From Deltaproteobacteria bacterium (GTDB lineage: Bacteria; Myxococcota_A; UBA9160; UBA4427): a stretch of DNA of 64,000 nucleotides. The notes beneath the pieces were generated by a model that saw nothing but the letters and a program-made list of their open reading frames with translations, did no database searches and was not told where the DNA came from. The translations under genes and the position numbers were made by a program. Location of the stretch: positions 55,183 to 119,182 of the forward strand of contig JAFDEK010000003.1 of assembly GCA_019310385.1 (NCBI GenBank), read 5' to 3'. Positions 44,107-53,572 of this stretch are shown one piece after another. How positions within the stretch are numbered: position 1 is the stretch's first letter; every line of letters starts with the position of its first letter.

Positions 44107-46425
44107 ATGAGCTACGCACGGACCGGACGCCGCAACTGCCTGCAGACCCTCACGGCACTCCTTCTGGTCTTGCCCTTTGCCTTCTCGCTCTCCCAGAGCG
44201 CCTCTTCCGAGGCGTCGCCGGAGTTCAAGGGCAAGATCGCGAAGCGCTATGAAGACAGCGTCGAGTGGTGGCCAGCGCCGATCGAGCCTCCGGCGGGTGC
44301 GCCCAACGTCATCATCTTCCTGCTCGACGATACGGGCTTCGCGCAGATCGGCTCGTTTGGAGGGCTGATCGAGACGCCGGTCATCGACCAGCTGGCGAAT
44401 GACGGCTTGCGCTACAACAACTTCCACACCACCGCTCTGTGCTCGCCCTCGCGGGCCTCCTTGATGGCCGGCCGCAATCCCCACTCGATCGGCCTCGGCA
44501 GCCACGCCCTCACCGCCATGGGCTTCCCGGGCTACAACGCGATGATGCCCCCGACCGCCAAGTCCGTCGCGAACTACCTCGAGGAGGCGGGCTACATCAA
44601 CTACGCATTGGGGAAGTGGGACCATACGCCCCTCTACGAGGTGTCCCAGGTGGGGCCCTTCGATCGCTGGCCCAGCGGCGAGGGCTTCCAACACGCCTAC
44701 ACCTTCATGGCCGCCGACGTTCACCAGTTCGTTCCCGTGATGTGGAACGACCATAGCCCCGAGCCCTACCGAAAATCCGAGCATCTCGACAAGGACCTCG
44801 CGGACCGCGCGATCGAGTGGATCACCGGCCACAAGTCCATCAAGTCCCAAATTCCCTTCATGATGCTGTGGGCCTCGGGCTCCATGCACTCTCCCCACCA
44901 CACTCCGCCCGAGTATCTCGAGAAGTACAAAGGCAAGTTCGACATGGGGTGGGATGCCGCGCGCGAGCAGATCTTTGCCCAGCAGAAGAAGCTCGGCGTC
45001 GTCCCGGCGAATACGAAGCTGAGCGAGCGCATTCCCGAGATCCCCGCCTGGGATTCACTGGGCGCCGACGAGAAGAAGCTCTACGCCCGGCAGATGGAGG
45101 TCTTCGCGGCGCAGCTCGAGCACGTCGACCACCAGATCGGTCGCGTCGTCGAGACCCTCCGGCGTATCGGCGAACTCGACAACACGCTGATCTTCGTGAC
45201 CTCCGACAACGGCGCGAGCGGTGAGGGCGGCCTCGCGGGCACCTTCAACGAGACCTACGTGCTCAACGGCCTGCAGACACCCTTCGATGCCAACATGCGC
45301 CACTACGACAGCTGGGGCGACGCCACCAGCTATCCCCACTACCACGCGGGCTGGGCGATGGCGGGCAATACCCCCTTCAAGTACTTCAAGCAGAGCGAGC
45401 ACCGCGGCGGGCAGCACGACGCGATGGTGGTTCACTGGCCCGAAGGGATCCAGGCGAAGGGCGAGGTGCGCAGTCAGTACCACCACATCACCGATGTTGC
45501 GCCGACGATCCTCGAGGCCGCTGGCGTCGTGATGCCCGAGGAGATCCACGGCGTCGAGCAGCAGCCCCTGGACGGCGTCTCCATGGCGTACTCCTTCGAC
45601 GCAGCCGAGGCTCCGAACCGCAAGCAGCGCCAGTATTACGAGATGTTCGGCAACCGGGCGATCTGGGTCGATGGCTGGAAGGCGGTGACGCTCCACGCCA
45701 ACCGGATGCCCTGGGAGCTCGCGGTCGTGCTTCCCTTCGATCAGGACGAGTGGGAGCTCTACAACGTCGAAGAGGACTTCTCCGAGAGCACGAACCTGGC
45801 GGCGAAGCACCCCGAGAAGCTCGCCAAGCTGCAGAAGATCTTCGACGAGGAGGCGTGGAAGTACAACGTCTACCCCCTCTACGACGACATGATCAAGCGG
45901 GTTGCTTCCCAGCAGGATCGCCTCTTCGGCGACCAGAAGGAGTTCGTGTACTTCCACCCCGGCGCCTTCCGCATCGCCGAGAAGGCCTCCGTACCGGTCA
46001 AGAACCGATCCCACGACATCGTGACGAACCTCGATCTCACGGGCAAGGAAGAAGGCGTGATCGTGGCGGTGGGGGGCATGACGGGCGGCTTCACGATGTT
46101 CATCCAGGACGGCCGCCTCTACTACGTGTACAACTACCTCGACGGCGTCTACTACACCCTGAAATCATCCAAGCTCCCCAAGGGCAAGACGGAGCTGAAG
46201 TTCGTGTTCACGAAGACCGGGGAGTTCGCGGGTACGGGTGAGCTCTACGTCAACGGGGACAAGGTCGACCAGGCCGAGATGCCGAAGATGCACATCAGCA
46301 CCTACTCCCTGGCCGAGACCTTCGACGTCGGCAGGGACACGGGCACCCAGGTGTCCAAGCTCTACCGGGATCCCTTTCCCTTCCGGGGGGATCTCGATCG
46401 GGTCGTGGTCACGCTGAAGCCGTGA
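44107..46425 (+). CDS. Arylsulfatase (type I, Cys-type)
   Basis: ILFTTALCSPSRASLMAGR-type signature (FHTTALCSPSRASLMAGRN), NVIIFLLDDTGFAQIGSFGG. Confidence 0.94.
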   Translation: MSYARTGRRNCLQTLTALLLVLPFAFSLSQSASSEASPEFKGKIAKRYEDSVEWWPAPIEPPAGAPNVIIFLLDDTGFAQIGSFGGLIETPVIDQLANDGLRYNNFHTTALCSPSRASLMAGRNPHSIGLGSHALTAMGFPGYNAMMPPTAKSVANYLEEAGYINYALGKWDHTPLYEVSQVGPFDRWPSGEGFQHAYTFMAADVHQFVPVMWNDHSPEPYRKSEHLDKDLADRAIEWITGHKSIKSQIPFMMLWASGSMHSPHHTPPEYLEKYKGKFDMGWDAAREQIFAQQKKLGVVPANTKLSERIPEIPAWDSLGADEKKLYARQMEVFAAQLEHVDHQIGRVVETLRRIGELDNTLIFVTSDNGASGEGGLAGTFNETYVLNGLQTPFDANMRHYDSWGDATSYPHYHAGWAMAGNTPFKYFKQSEHRGGQHDAMVVHWPEGIQAKGEVRSQYHHITDVAPTILEAAGVVMPEEIHGVEQQPLDGVSMAYSFDAAEAPNRKQRQYYEMFGNRAIWVDGWKAVTLHANRMPWELAVVLPFDQDEWELYNVEEDFSESTNLAAKHPEKLAKLQKIFDEEAWKYNVYPLYDDMIKRVASQQDRLFGDQKEFVYFHPGAFRIAEKASVPVKNRSHDIVTNLDLTGKEEGVIVAVGGMTGGFTMFIQDGRLYYVYNYLDGVYYTLKSSKLPKGKTELKFVFTKTGEFAGTGELYVNGDKVDQAEMPKMHISTYSLAETFDVGRDTGTQVSKLYRDPFPFRGDLDRVVVTLKP

Positions 46426-46465
46426 GCGAGCGTCAGCCCACGTAGTCGCCCACGTAGTTGTCGAT

Positions 46466-47059
46466 CTAGTTGTCGATGTAGGGCAGGGCGTTCGCGGTGC
46501 GCTCGATGGTGTCGCCCGCGTCGAGCAGCGTGCCCGTCGCGTCCCAGCTGCCTTCCATGAGCTGGTCGCGGGTGCCGTCGGGGATCGTCGCCGGAGCGAC
46601 GCCGGCCCGCGAGGTGACCGTGCGGGCCGCGATGTCCACCGCGACCTCCTGGGCGGGATCGAGCTCGACGCTCTCCATCAAGGCCGCCAGGTCATCGTCG
46701 CCCAGGGTCACGCACACCAGGCCCAGCGCGGTGCAGTTGCCCGCGAAGATCTCCGCGAAGGAGCCGCCCACGAAGGCGCGGAAGCCGAAGCGCATGAGCG
46801 CCTGGGGGGCGTGCTCCCGGGAGGAGCCGCAGCCGAAGTTGTGACCTACCACCAGGATGGAGGCGCCGTGGAAACGCTCGTCGTCCAGCGGGTGCTCCCC
46901 CTTGGCGGCCTTGCGCTCGTCCTCGAAGAGGTGCTCCCCCATGCTGTCGAAGGTCACGACCTTCATGAAGCGTGCGGGGATGATGCGATCCGTATCCACG
47001 TCGTCGCCGCGCACCACGCAGGCGCTGCCCGCGATCTTCTCGAACTTTGCGACTGTCAT
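46466..47059 (-). CDS. leuD: 3-isopropylmalate dehydratase small subunit
   Basis: DDVDTDRIIPARFMK, VVGHNFGCGSSREHAPQALMRFGFRAFVGGSFAEIFAGNC. Confidence 0.93.
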   Translation of the reverse strand: MTVAKFEKIAGSACVVRGDDVDTDRIIPARFMKVVTFDSMGEHLFEDERKAAKGEHPLDDERFHGASILVVGHNFGCGSSREHAPQALMRFGFRAFVGGSFAEIFAGNCTALGLVCVTLGDDDLAALMESVELDPAQEVAVDIAARTVTSRAGVAPATIPDGTRDQLMEGSWDATGTLLDAGDTIERTANALPYIDN

Positions 47060-47061
47060 GG

Positions 47062-48471
47062 CTAGATGACCTCCCGTACGTCGACGACTTTTCCGCGGAT
47101 GGCGGCGGCGGCCACCATGGCGGGGGACATGAGCAGGGTGCGTCCGCTGGGCGAGCCCTGGCGTCCCTTGAAGTTGCGGTTGCTCGAGGAGGCGCATACC
47201 TCGCGACCCTGGAGCTTGTCGGGATTCATCGCCAGGCACATGGAGCAGCCGGGCTCGCGCCACTCGAAGCCCGCGGCGCGGAAGACCTCGTCGAGGCCCT
47301 CCGCCTCGGCCTGCTCGGCCACCTCGTGGGAGCCGGGCACCACCAGGGCCCGCACGCCCGAGGCCACTTGTCCCTTCTGGGCGACCCGCGCAGCCTCGCG
47401 CAGGTCCGAAATGCGGCCGTTGGTGCAGGATCCGATGAAGGCGACATCGATGGGGGTTCCCGCGATGGGCCTGCCCGGTGCGAGGTCCATGTAGGCCAGG
47501 GCCTCCTCCACCGAGGCGCGCTCCTCGTCGCGCACGCCGCCCGGGGTGGGCACGCTCTCCCCCACGCCGATGTTCTGCTCGGGGTTGATGCCCCAGGTCA
47601 CCGAGGGCTCGATGGCGGCGCCGTCGAGTTCCACCACGTCGTCGAAGCGCGCGTCCGGGTCGCTCGCCATGCTGCGCCACCACGCCACCGCGCGGTCCCA
47701 GCCGGCGCTGTCGGGCGCAAAGGGGCGACCCTTCAGGTAGTCGAAGGTCTTCTCGTCGGGGTTGATGTAGCCGCAGCGCGCGCCGCCCTCGATGGACATG
47801 TTGCAGACCGTCATGCGCTCCTCCATCGACATGGCGTCGATGGCCGCGCCCGCGTACTCGTAGGCGTAACCCACACCGCCCTTCACCCCGAGGCGCCGGA
47901 TGATGGCGAGGATTACGTCCTTGGCGTAGACGCCGTGGCCGAGCTCGCCCGTGACGTCGATGCGCCGGATCTTCAAGGGCGCCATGAGGAGGCACTGGCT
48001 CGCCAGCACGTCCCGCACCTGGCTGGTCCCGATCCCGAAGCTGATGGCGCCGAAGGCGCCGTGGGTCGAGGTGTGGCTGTCGCCGCAGGCGATGGTCATG
48101 CCCGGCTGGGTGATGCCCTGCTCCGGGCCGATCACGTGGACGATGCCCTGCTCGCCGCTCGCGACGTCGAAGAGCCGGATCCCGTGGTCGCGGCAATTGC
48201 GTTCGAGCTCCCCCATCATGGCCTCTGCCATCTCGTCCGAAAGCGGCCGGATGCGCGAATCCGTGGGGATGATGTGATCCACGGTGGCAAAGGTGCGCTC
48301 GGGAAAGCGGACGGAGAGTCCGAGCTCGCGCAGCATCGCGAAGGCCTGGGGGCTCGTGACTTCGTGGATCAGGTGGGTGCCGATGAAGAGCTGGCTCTGG
48401 CCGCTCGGCAGCCCGCGCACCTGATGGGCGTCCCACACCTTGTGGAACAGGGTCTTCGCTCGATCGCTCAT
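47062..48471 (-). CDS. leuC: 3-isopropylmalate dehydratase large subunit
   Basis: [77 protein letters not shown]. Confidence 0.95.
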   Translation of the reverse strand: MSDRAKTLFHKVWDAHQVRGLPSGQSQLFIGTHLIHEVTSPQAFAMLRELGLSVRFPERTFATVDHIIPTDSRIRPLSDEMAEAMMGELERNCRDHGIRLFDVASGEQGIVHVIGPEQGITQPGMTIACGDSHTSTHGAFGAISFGIGTSQVRDVLASQCLLMAPLKIRRIDVTGELGHGVYAKDVILAIIRRLGVKGGVGYAYEYAGAAIDAMSMEERMTVCNMSIEGGARCGYINPDEKTFDYLKGRPFAPDSAGWDRAVAWWRSMASDPDARFDDVVELDGAAIEPSVTWGINPEQNIGVGESVPTPGGVRDEERASVEEALAYMDLAPGRPIAGTPIDVAFIGSCTNGRISDLREAARVAQKGQVASGVRALVVPGSHEVAEQAEAEGLDEVFRAAGFEWREPGCSMCLAMNPDKLQGREVCASSSNRNFKGRQGSPSGRTLLMSPAMVAAAAIRGKVVDVREVI

Positions 48472-48621
48472 GGCTCGTGTCTCCGGGACTGGTTGCGGAG
48501 CGGGGAGGGCGGGTGATGGATCGTCGCCGCCAAACCCGGGTAGCTGAAAACGCCAGGAATTCCGCAGGGTCATGTTTGATAGCACGGGCGGGCGGGCGTT
48601 CGCATGGCGTAGGCTGCGGCG

Positions 48622-48891
48622 ATGGATCTGATCCACACGGCGCACGTTCCCGCGGGTGACGGCCCCTTTCCCACGCTCTTTGCATTCCACGGCTGGGGGG
48701 CCAACGCACACGACCTCCTCGGTCTTGCTCCTTATCTCCATGGCCGTGAGTCGCGAGACCGCCTCATCGCCATGGGGGCGAGCCCCACCTACCGCGAGTA
48801 CGAGATGGGCCACGAGATCCGCGGCGAGACCCTGCGCGATCTCGTGGAGTGGCTCGACGACAAGGTTCTGCGCAGCATCGAGCTGGCATAG
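48622..48891 (+). pseudogene. Internally deleted alpha/beta hydrolase (carboxylesterase-like)
   Basis: [41 protein letters not shown] joined directly to [42 protein letters not shown]; catalytic Ser region absent; 89 aa instead of about 220. Confidence 0.75.
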
Positions 48892-48930
48892 GAGTCCCGC
48901 GTTCGCAGCGAGAGCGCCCGGCGGCCGCAG

Positions 48931-51315
48931 CTACTGGGGTGCGCCCTCGCCGGCCAGCTCGCGCGCCAGCGCCTGGGCCTGGGGATTCTCGGGGTCGAGG
49001 GCCAGAAGCCGGGCCGCGTAGTCGCGCGCCTTGCTGACGGCGCCGGCGTCCCGATGGAACGAGGCGAGTGCGAGCAGGATTTCCCAGTCGGTTGGATGTC
49101 TGCGCTGCGCCTCAGCGAGGACGGCGAGCCCCCGCTCTGCCTGGCCGGTGGAGTGGAGTGCGATCCCGTACACGTAGGCGTAGCGGGCCCGGTCGGGCGC
49201 CAGCTCGGCCGCCCGACCCAGGGCGGACACGGCTTCGTCATGACGTTGCTCGCGCACCAGCAGCAGGCCCAGGGCGTGCTGGAGATCCGCGCTCTCGGGT
49301 TCGATCGCGAGGCCACGGCGCAGCACCTGCTCGCCGGCTTCGTCGCGGTCGAGCTGCCGGTCGAGGTCGGCGAGGTTCACGTAGGTGGGCAGGAAGTGGG
49401 GGCCCAGGCGCAGCGCGGTCTCGTACTCGCGGCGGGCCTCTGCATGCTCGCCGAACTGGGCGTGCAGTGCGCCGAGGTTGAGGTGGGCCTCGGGCCGGTC
49501 GGCGTTGGCGTGCTGGGCCTCGCGATACTCGGCCAGGCCGTCGGCGAGCCGGGCGCGCTCGCCCCGGGGCCATAGCTGGGGCGGCACCGGGGCCAGGGAC
49601 GACGCGGCCTGGATACGAACCGCGCGCAGCGGATCGCGCAGGAGCGGTGCGATGAGGCGCACCCGGGTTCCCGGATCGAGGGCTTGGGAAGCCTCGACGG
49701 CCGCGAGACGCACTAGCGGGTCCGCGTCCCCGGCGCCGGCTGCTACCGCGTCGAGGGTGGCGGAGCCGGGTCGATCGCGCAGCAGCTGCAGGGCCGAGGC
49801 GCGAACCATGGGTGGCTGCTCCCCGTTCTGGACCAGCTTCGCCAGGGCCGCTTCGGCTCCGGGCAGGCGGCGCTGACCGGCGGCGAGCAGCTCTCCGTAG
49901 TGCGTCGGATAGTGAATCGGATATTGCATTGGAGAGGAGCGCTCGGCGCCGCGCCAGGCCGCGATGGCTTCTTCGGCCCACGTGTCGCTTCGCTCCGAGT
50001 GACATCCCGTGCAGGCATTGGGCACGCCGAGCTTCAGCGAGAGATCGGGCCGCGGCACCCGGAAGCTGTGATCGCGTCGCGGGTCGACGACCATGTAGGT
50101 GCGCGCCGGCATATGGCAGTCGACGCAGCGCGAGCCCTCGCCGCCCGGTGCATGGCCGTGGTGTTCGGGAGTCGCGAACACCTCTGGCCGGTGACAGCGT
50201 GCACACACATCGCTGGGCTCGCCCTCGAGCGCCAGGGAGTGGGGATCATGGCAGTCGCTGCACGCGACCCCTTTGGCGTGCATGCGGCTCTGCAGGAAGG
50301 AGCCCCAGACGTAGACCTCGTCGAGGATCTGGCCGTCGGCGTGGTAGAGGCCCGCCTCCAGCAGCGTGGGCAGGTGGGAATCCAGGAAGGGCGCGCCGGG
50401 CTCGCGGCCGCGCCCGATGGCCGCACGGCGAGCATGACAGGGTGCGCAGGTGTCGAGCTCGGTGCCGCTGGGCTCCGGCCCTTGCCGGCGTGCAATGGCG
50501 GCCCCGGGGTCGAAGATCCATTGCCCATGGTTGCGCAGGTCGACAGCCAGGCCGAGGGATCCGCCCTCGGCAGACGCCCCCTCCTCGGCTCCTGCGGCCC
50601 GCGCCTCTGCCCAGGCGACGTGGGCCGAGCCCGGGCCGTGGCAGGCCTCGCAAGAGACGTTCAGCTCCTGCCAGGTCGTTTCGTAGCGGTCCTCGGCCAG
50701 GTCGTAGCCCTTCTGCAGGCCGGTCGAATGGCAGTCGGCGCACATGAAGTTCCAGTTCTGGGCCGCTGCGGTCCAGTGCAGGATGTCGTCGTGGGCGATG
50801 GCTTCGTCGGGATAGAGATGGAACCAGCGCTGCCCGCCGGCCTCGGCGGGGCGCGCATCCCAGGCCAGTGAGAGCGCTTGGAGGCGGCCACCTGGAAAGC
50901 GCACGAGGTACTGCTGCAGCGGGTCGAAGCCAAAGGTGTAGGCGATCTCGAAGTCGCCGAGCTGGCCGTCAGGGCCCTCGGTGCGAACGAAGAAGCCACC
51001 GTCCTGGCGAAAGAAGCTCGAGGTGACTCCGAAGTGTGTGATCGCGGCATCGGCGAAGTCGCCCAGGACGCTTTCGTCGCTCGCCTCCTGCATGGCGAGA
51101 TCGTGGTGGGAGCCGCGCCATCGTTCGGCCTCCTCCGCGTGACAATCCGCGCAGGCGGCGAGGCCCAGGTACTCGGGCGCCGGAGCGGTCTCGACGAGCG
51201 GGGCAGCGGGAGCGGGCGCCCCGGGCGCCTCGTCCTGGGTGGGCGAGCAGGCGCCGGCCGCGCACAGGAGCAGGCCCAGAAGCAGAGCGATTCCCTGTCT
51301 CCCCACCCCCGTCAC
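48931..51315 (-). CDS. Octaheme c-type cytochrome with HEAT-like and TPR repeats
   Basis: Eight CxxCH: CADCH, CADCH, CEACH, CAPCH, CSDCH, CARCH, CVDCH, CTGCH; C-terminal TPRs (PEAHLNLGALHAQFGEHAEARREYETALRLGP). Confidence 0.9.
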   Translation of the reverse strand: MTGVGRQGIALLLGLLLCAAGACSPTQDEAPGAPAPAAPLVETAPAPEYLGLAACADCHAEEAERWRGSHHDLAMQEASDESVLGDFADAAITHFGVTSSFFRQDGGFFVRTEGPDGQLGDFEIAYTFGFDPLQQYLVRFPGGRLQALSLAWDARPAEAGGQRWFHLYPDEAIAHDDILHWTAAAQNWNFMCADCHSTGLQKGYDLAEDRYETTWQELNVSCEACHGPGSAHVAWAEARAAGAEEGASAEGGSLGLAVDLRNHGQWIFDPGAAIARRQGPEPSGTELDTCAPCHARRAAIGRGREPGAPFLDSHLPTLLEAGLYHADGQILDEVYVWGSFLQSRMHAKGVACSDCHDPHSLALEGEPSDVCARCHRPEVFATPEHHGHAPGGEGSRCVDCHMPARTYMVVDPRRDHSFRVPRPDLSLKLGVPNACTGCHSERSDTWAEEAIAAWRGAERSSPMQYPIHYPTHYGELLAAGQRRLPGAEAALAKLVQNGEQPPMVRASALQLLRDRPGSATLDAVAAGAGDADPLVRLAAVEASQALDPGTRVRLIAPLLRDPLRAVRIQAASSLAPVPPQLWPRGERARLADGLAEYREAQHANADRPEAHLNLGALHAQFGEHAEARREYETALRLGPHFLPTYVNLADLDRQLDRDEAGEQVLRRGLAIEPESADLQHALGLLLVREQRHDEAVSALGRAAELAPDRARYAYVYGIALHSTGQAERGLAVLAEAQRRHPTDWEILLALASFHRDAGAVSKARDYAARLLALDPENPQAQALARELAGEGAPQ

Positions 51316-51424
51316 GTCCTTCCCCCGCCTCGGTCGGCCCCGGCGTTCTGGGGGCCGCTCCGGAGCCTAGCGTCGCGGGGGACTCCCGGGTGCCCCCTCT
51401 GGCGTGGTACGCTCAGGCCGGTTT

Positions 51425-51499
51425 CGGGGTGTAGCTCAGTGGTAGAGCCTGAACTTTGGGGGTTCAGTGTCGGGGGTTCGAATCCCTCCACCCCGACCA
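51425..51499 (+). tRNA. tRNA-Pro(UGG), CCA encoded
   Basis: Hand fold: acceptor CGGGGTG/CACCCCG (C1-G72), D-arm GCTC-AGTGGTA-GAGC, anticodon stem TGAAC/GTTCA with loop TTTGGGG (TGG at 51457-51459), T-arm GGGGG-TTCGAAT-CCCTC, ACCA. Confidence 0.93.
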
Positions 51500-51558
51500 G
51501 ACTCCCTTCCCGCCCCCGGGTCCCGAGGTAGCGCGCGCTCGCGGGCGCGAGAGGGTCT

Positions 51559-52743
51559 CTAGGGCGTATCGAATACCACCGGCAGTCGGTCCGGCCCGCG
51601 GAAGGCCACTCCCACTACGCCGCACTTCTCGTCCGGCTGGAGGCGCAGGCCCGGCAGGCGGTCGAAGAGGGTGTTCAATGCAATCTCGCCTTCGAGGTAG
51701 GCCAGGCGCGAGCCCGCGCAATAGTGCTTGCCGAAGCCGAAGGCGATGTGCTCTTTGTTCTCCCGGTCGATGTCGAAGCGATCCGGGTCGGGGAACTCCC
51801 GCTCGTCTCGGTTCGCCGAGCCCACGCACACGATGGCCTCTTCGCCGGCCGGGATGTCGACGCCGGCCAGCTGGGTGTCGCGGGTGGCCTCGCGCATGAC
51901 GAGCTGCACCGGCGATTCCCAGCGCAGGCCCTCGTCGAGGGCGTCGCGAATGCGAGTGCGGTCGGCTCGCACCCGCTCGAGCTGCTCGGGGTGGTTGAGG
52001 AGCGCGAAGAGGGTGGTGCCGATGAGGTGGTAGGTGGTCTCGGCGCCGGCCAGCACGAGCAGGCGCAGGAAGCTGATCACCTCCTCGTCGCTCATGCGTT
52101 CGCCGTCGATCTCACTGTGGACGAGCTGGCTCACGAGGTCGTCGCCGCGCTCGGTCTTGCGCTTCTCCACCATGGGTCGCAGGTAGTCGGCCAGGGCCGC
52201 GGCGGCCCGCAGGCCCCGCTCGGGGTCGGAGGCCACGTGGACCAGGTCGATGCCCCAGTTGTGGACGGTTTCGTGATCCTCGGTGGGGACGTCGATGAGC
52301 CGTGTGAAGACCTGCAGCGGAAAGGTGAAGGCGAACTCGGCCACCAGGTCCGCGCGGCCCCGGGCCGCGAAGGCGTCAATGAGCTCGTGGGCGATGCCTT
52401 CGGCCACCTTGGGGAAGTCGCCCTTGAGCGCCCGGGGCGCCAGGTGCGGCGTGACGATGTTGCGGTGCTTCAAGTGCTCGGCCCCATCCATCTCGACGAT
52501 GGTGCGTCCCATGACGATGCTGATGCCCCGGGCGTTGCAGCGGTTGGAGAAGAGCTCGTCGTCCCGGAGGACGGCACGCACATCCTCGAAGCGGGTCACC
52601 AGCCAGGCCGGGTGTCCCATGGCGAGGACGGGCAACACGGGCGACTCCTCGCGCAGGCGGCGGAATACGGGGTAGGGGTTCTCGACGGGGCTCGTCTCGT
52701 TTCCGCCGAAGAGCTCGACATAGGTCGCGCGGCCTTCGCTCAT
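51559..52743 (-). CDS. Cytochrome P450
   Basis: FGFGKHYCAGSRLAYLEGEIAL heme-Cys motif; LLVLAGAETTYHLIG I-helix; EGLRWESP K-helix. Confidence 0.95.
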   Translation of the reverse strand: MSEGRATYVELFGGNETSPVENPYPVFRRLREESPVLPVLAMGHPAWLVTRFEDVRAVLRDDELFSNRCNARGISIVMGRTIVEMDGAEHLKHRNIVTPHLAPRALKGDFPKVAEGIAHELIDAFAARGRADLVAEFAFTFPLQVFTRLIDVPTEDHETVHNWGIDLVHVASDPERGLRAAAALADYLRPMVEKRKTERGDDLVSQLVHSEIDGERMSDEEVISFLRLLVLAGAETTYHLIGTTLFALLNHPEQLERVRADRTRIRDALDEGLRWESPVQLVMREATRDTQLAGVDIPAGEEAIVCVGSANRDEREFPDPDRFDIDRENKEHIAFGFGKHYCAGSRLAYLEGEIALNTLFDRLPGLRLQPDEKCGVVGVAFRGPDRLPVVFDTP

Positions 52744-52745
52744 GT

Positions 52746-53459
52746 TTACTTCTCCCGGCCCCGGGTCGGGGCGGCTTCGGATGTTGGAGGCGGTGTTCTT
52801 GGAGTCGATGTTGTTGGAGGCGGTGTTGTTGGAGTCGATGTCGTTGGAGTCGAATGGTCTCCGTGCGTCGCGAGGGGCTCGGCGCGCAACATGCGGAACA
52901 TGGAGAGGATCCCCGAGCTCATGTCCTCGGGGCGCTGCGCGGGGAAGAGAAAGGCGCTGATCATGAAGCGGGTGGTCCAGTCGGCCAGCTGCTCCGCGGT
53001 CGCGATGCCGCCCCGCACGGGCTCCGTGTCGCGCAGGAGCGGAGCGAGCAGCCCCTCGATCGCCGCGCGGATGGCGGGGTACTGCTCGCGCAGGGATTCG
53101 AGCAGGTAGCCGGGCTCGGTCACGAGCAGGCGCTGCAGGGCCTCGTGCTCCACCACGTGGCGGGTGGCGTGCTCGAGCATGACGCGCATGCGCGCTTCGC
53201 CCTCGGACTCCGCCTCGACGGCCTCGAGCACCCGCGCGAAGAAGCGCTGGCCCTCTTCCACCGCCACGGCGTCGAGGAGCACCTCGCGATTGGGGAAGTA
53301 GCGATAGAGAGTGCCCCGCGAGACCCCGGCGCTTTCGCTCACGTCGCTCATGCCCAGCTTTGCCAGGCCGTGGCGGGCGACCGCGCGCACCGCGCCGTCG
53401 AGGATGCGCTCCCGGGTGCGCGGATTGAGACCGGCTGCGAGCCCTGGGTTTTCGCTCAC
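52746..53459 (-). CDS. TetR family regulator with Thr/Pro-rich C-terminal repeat tail
   Basis: RERILDGAVRAVARHGLAKLGMSDVSESAGVSRGTLYRYFPNREVLLDAV; tail TPTTSTPTTPPPTTSTPRTPPP. Confidence 0.9.
   Translation of the reverse strand: MSENPGLAAGLNPRTRERILDGAVRAVARHGLAKLGMSDVSESAGVSRGTLYRYFPNREVLLDAVAVEEGQRFFARVLEAVEAESEGEARMRVMLEHATRHVVEHEALQRLLVTEPGYLLESLREQYPAIRAAIEGLLAPLLRDTEPVRGGIATAEQLADWTTRFMISAFLFPAQRPEDMSSGILSMFRMLRAEPLATHGDHSTPTTSTPTTPPPTTSTPRTPPPTSEAAPTRGREK
52783..52855. repeat. 30-bp (2 x 15) minisatellite inside the TetR C-terminal coding region
   Basis: gttggaggcggtgttcttggagtcgatgtt / gttggaggcggtgttgttggagtcgatgtc / gttggagtcgaatgg. Confidence 0.85.
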
Positions 53460-53572
53460 GTCAGAAATAGAACAAATTAGGCATCGAGTGTCAAATTGAT
53501 CAGACCTGCGTGCCGGGCGGCGAAGGGGGCTGGGGTGTGGTCAATATATTTATTTATGCTTAAATTAATTTC

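Noticed and set aside
43176-44108. N-terminal part of the 559-aa minus ORF 42429-44108
   Set aside because: Antisense to enoyl-CoA hydratase; the DUF1499 gene starts at 43175.
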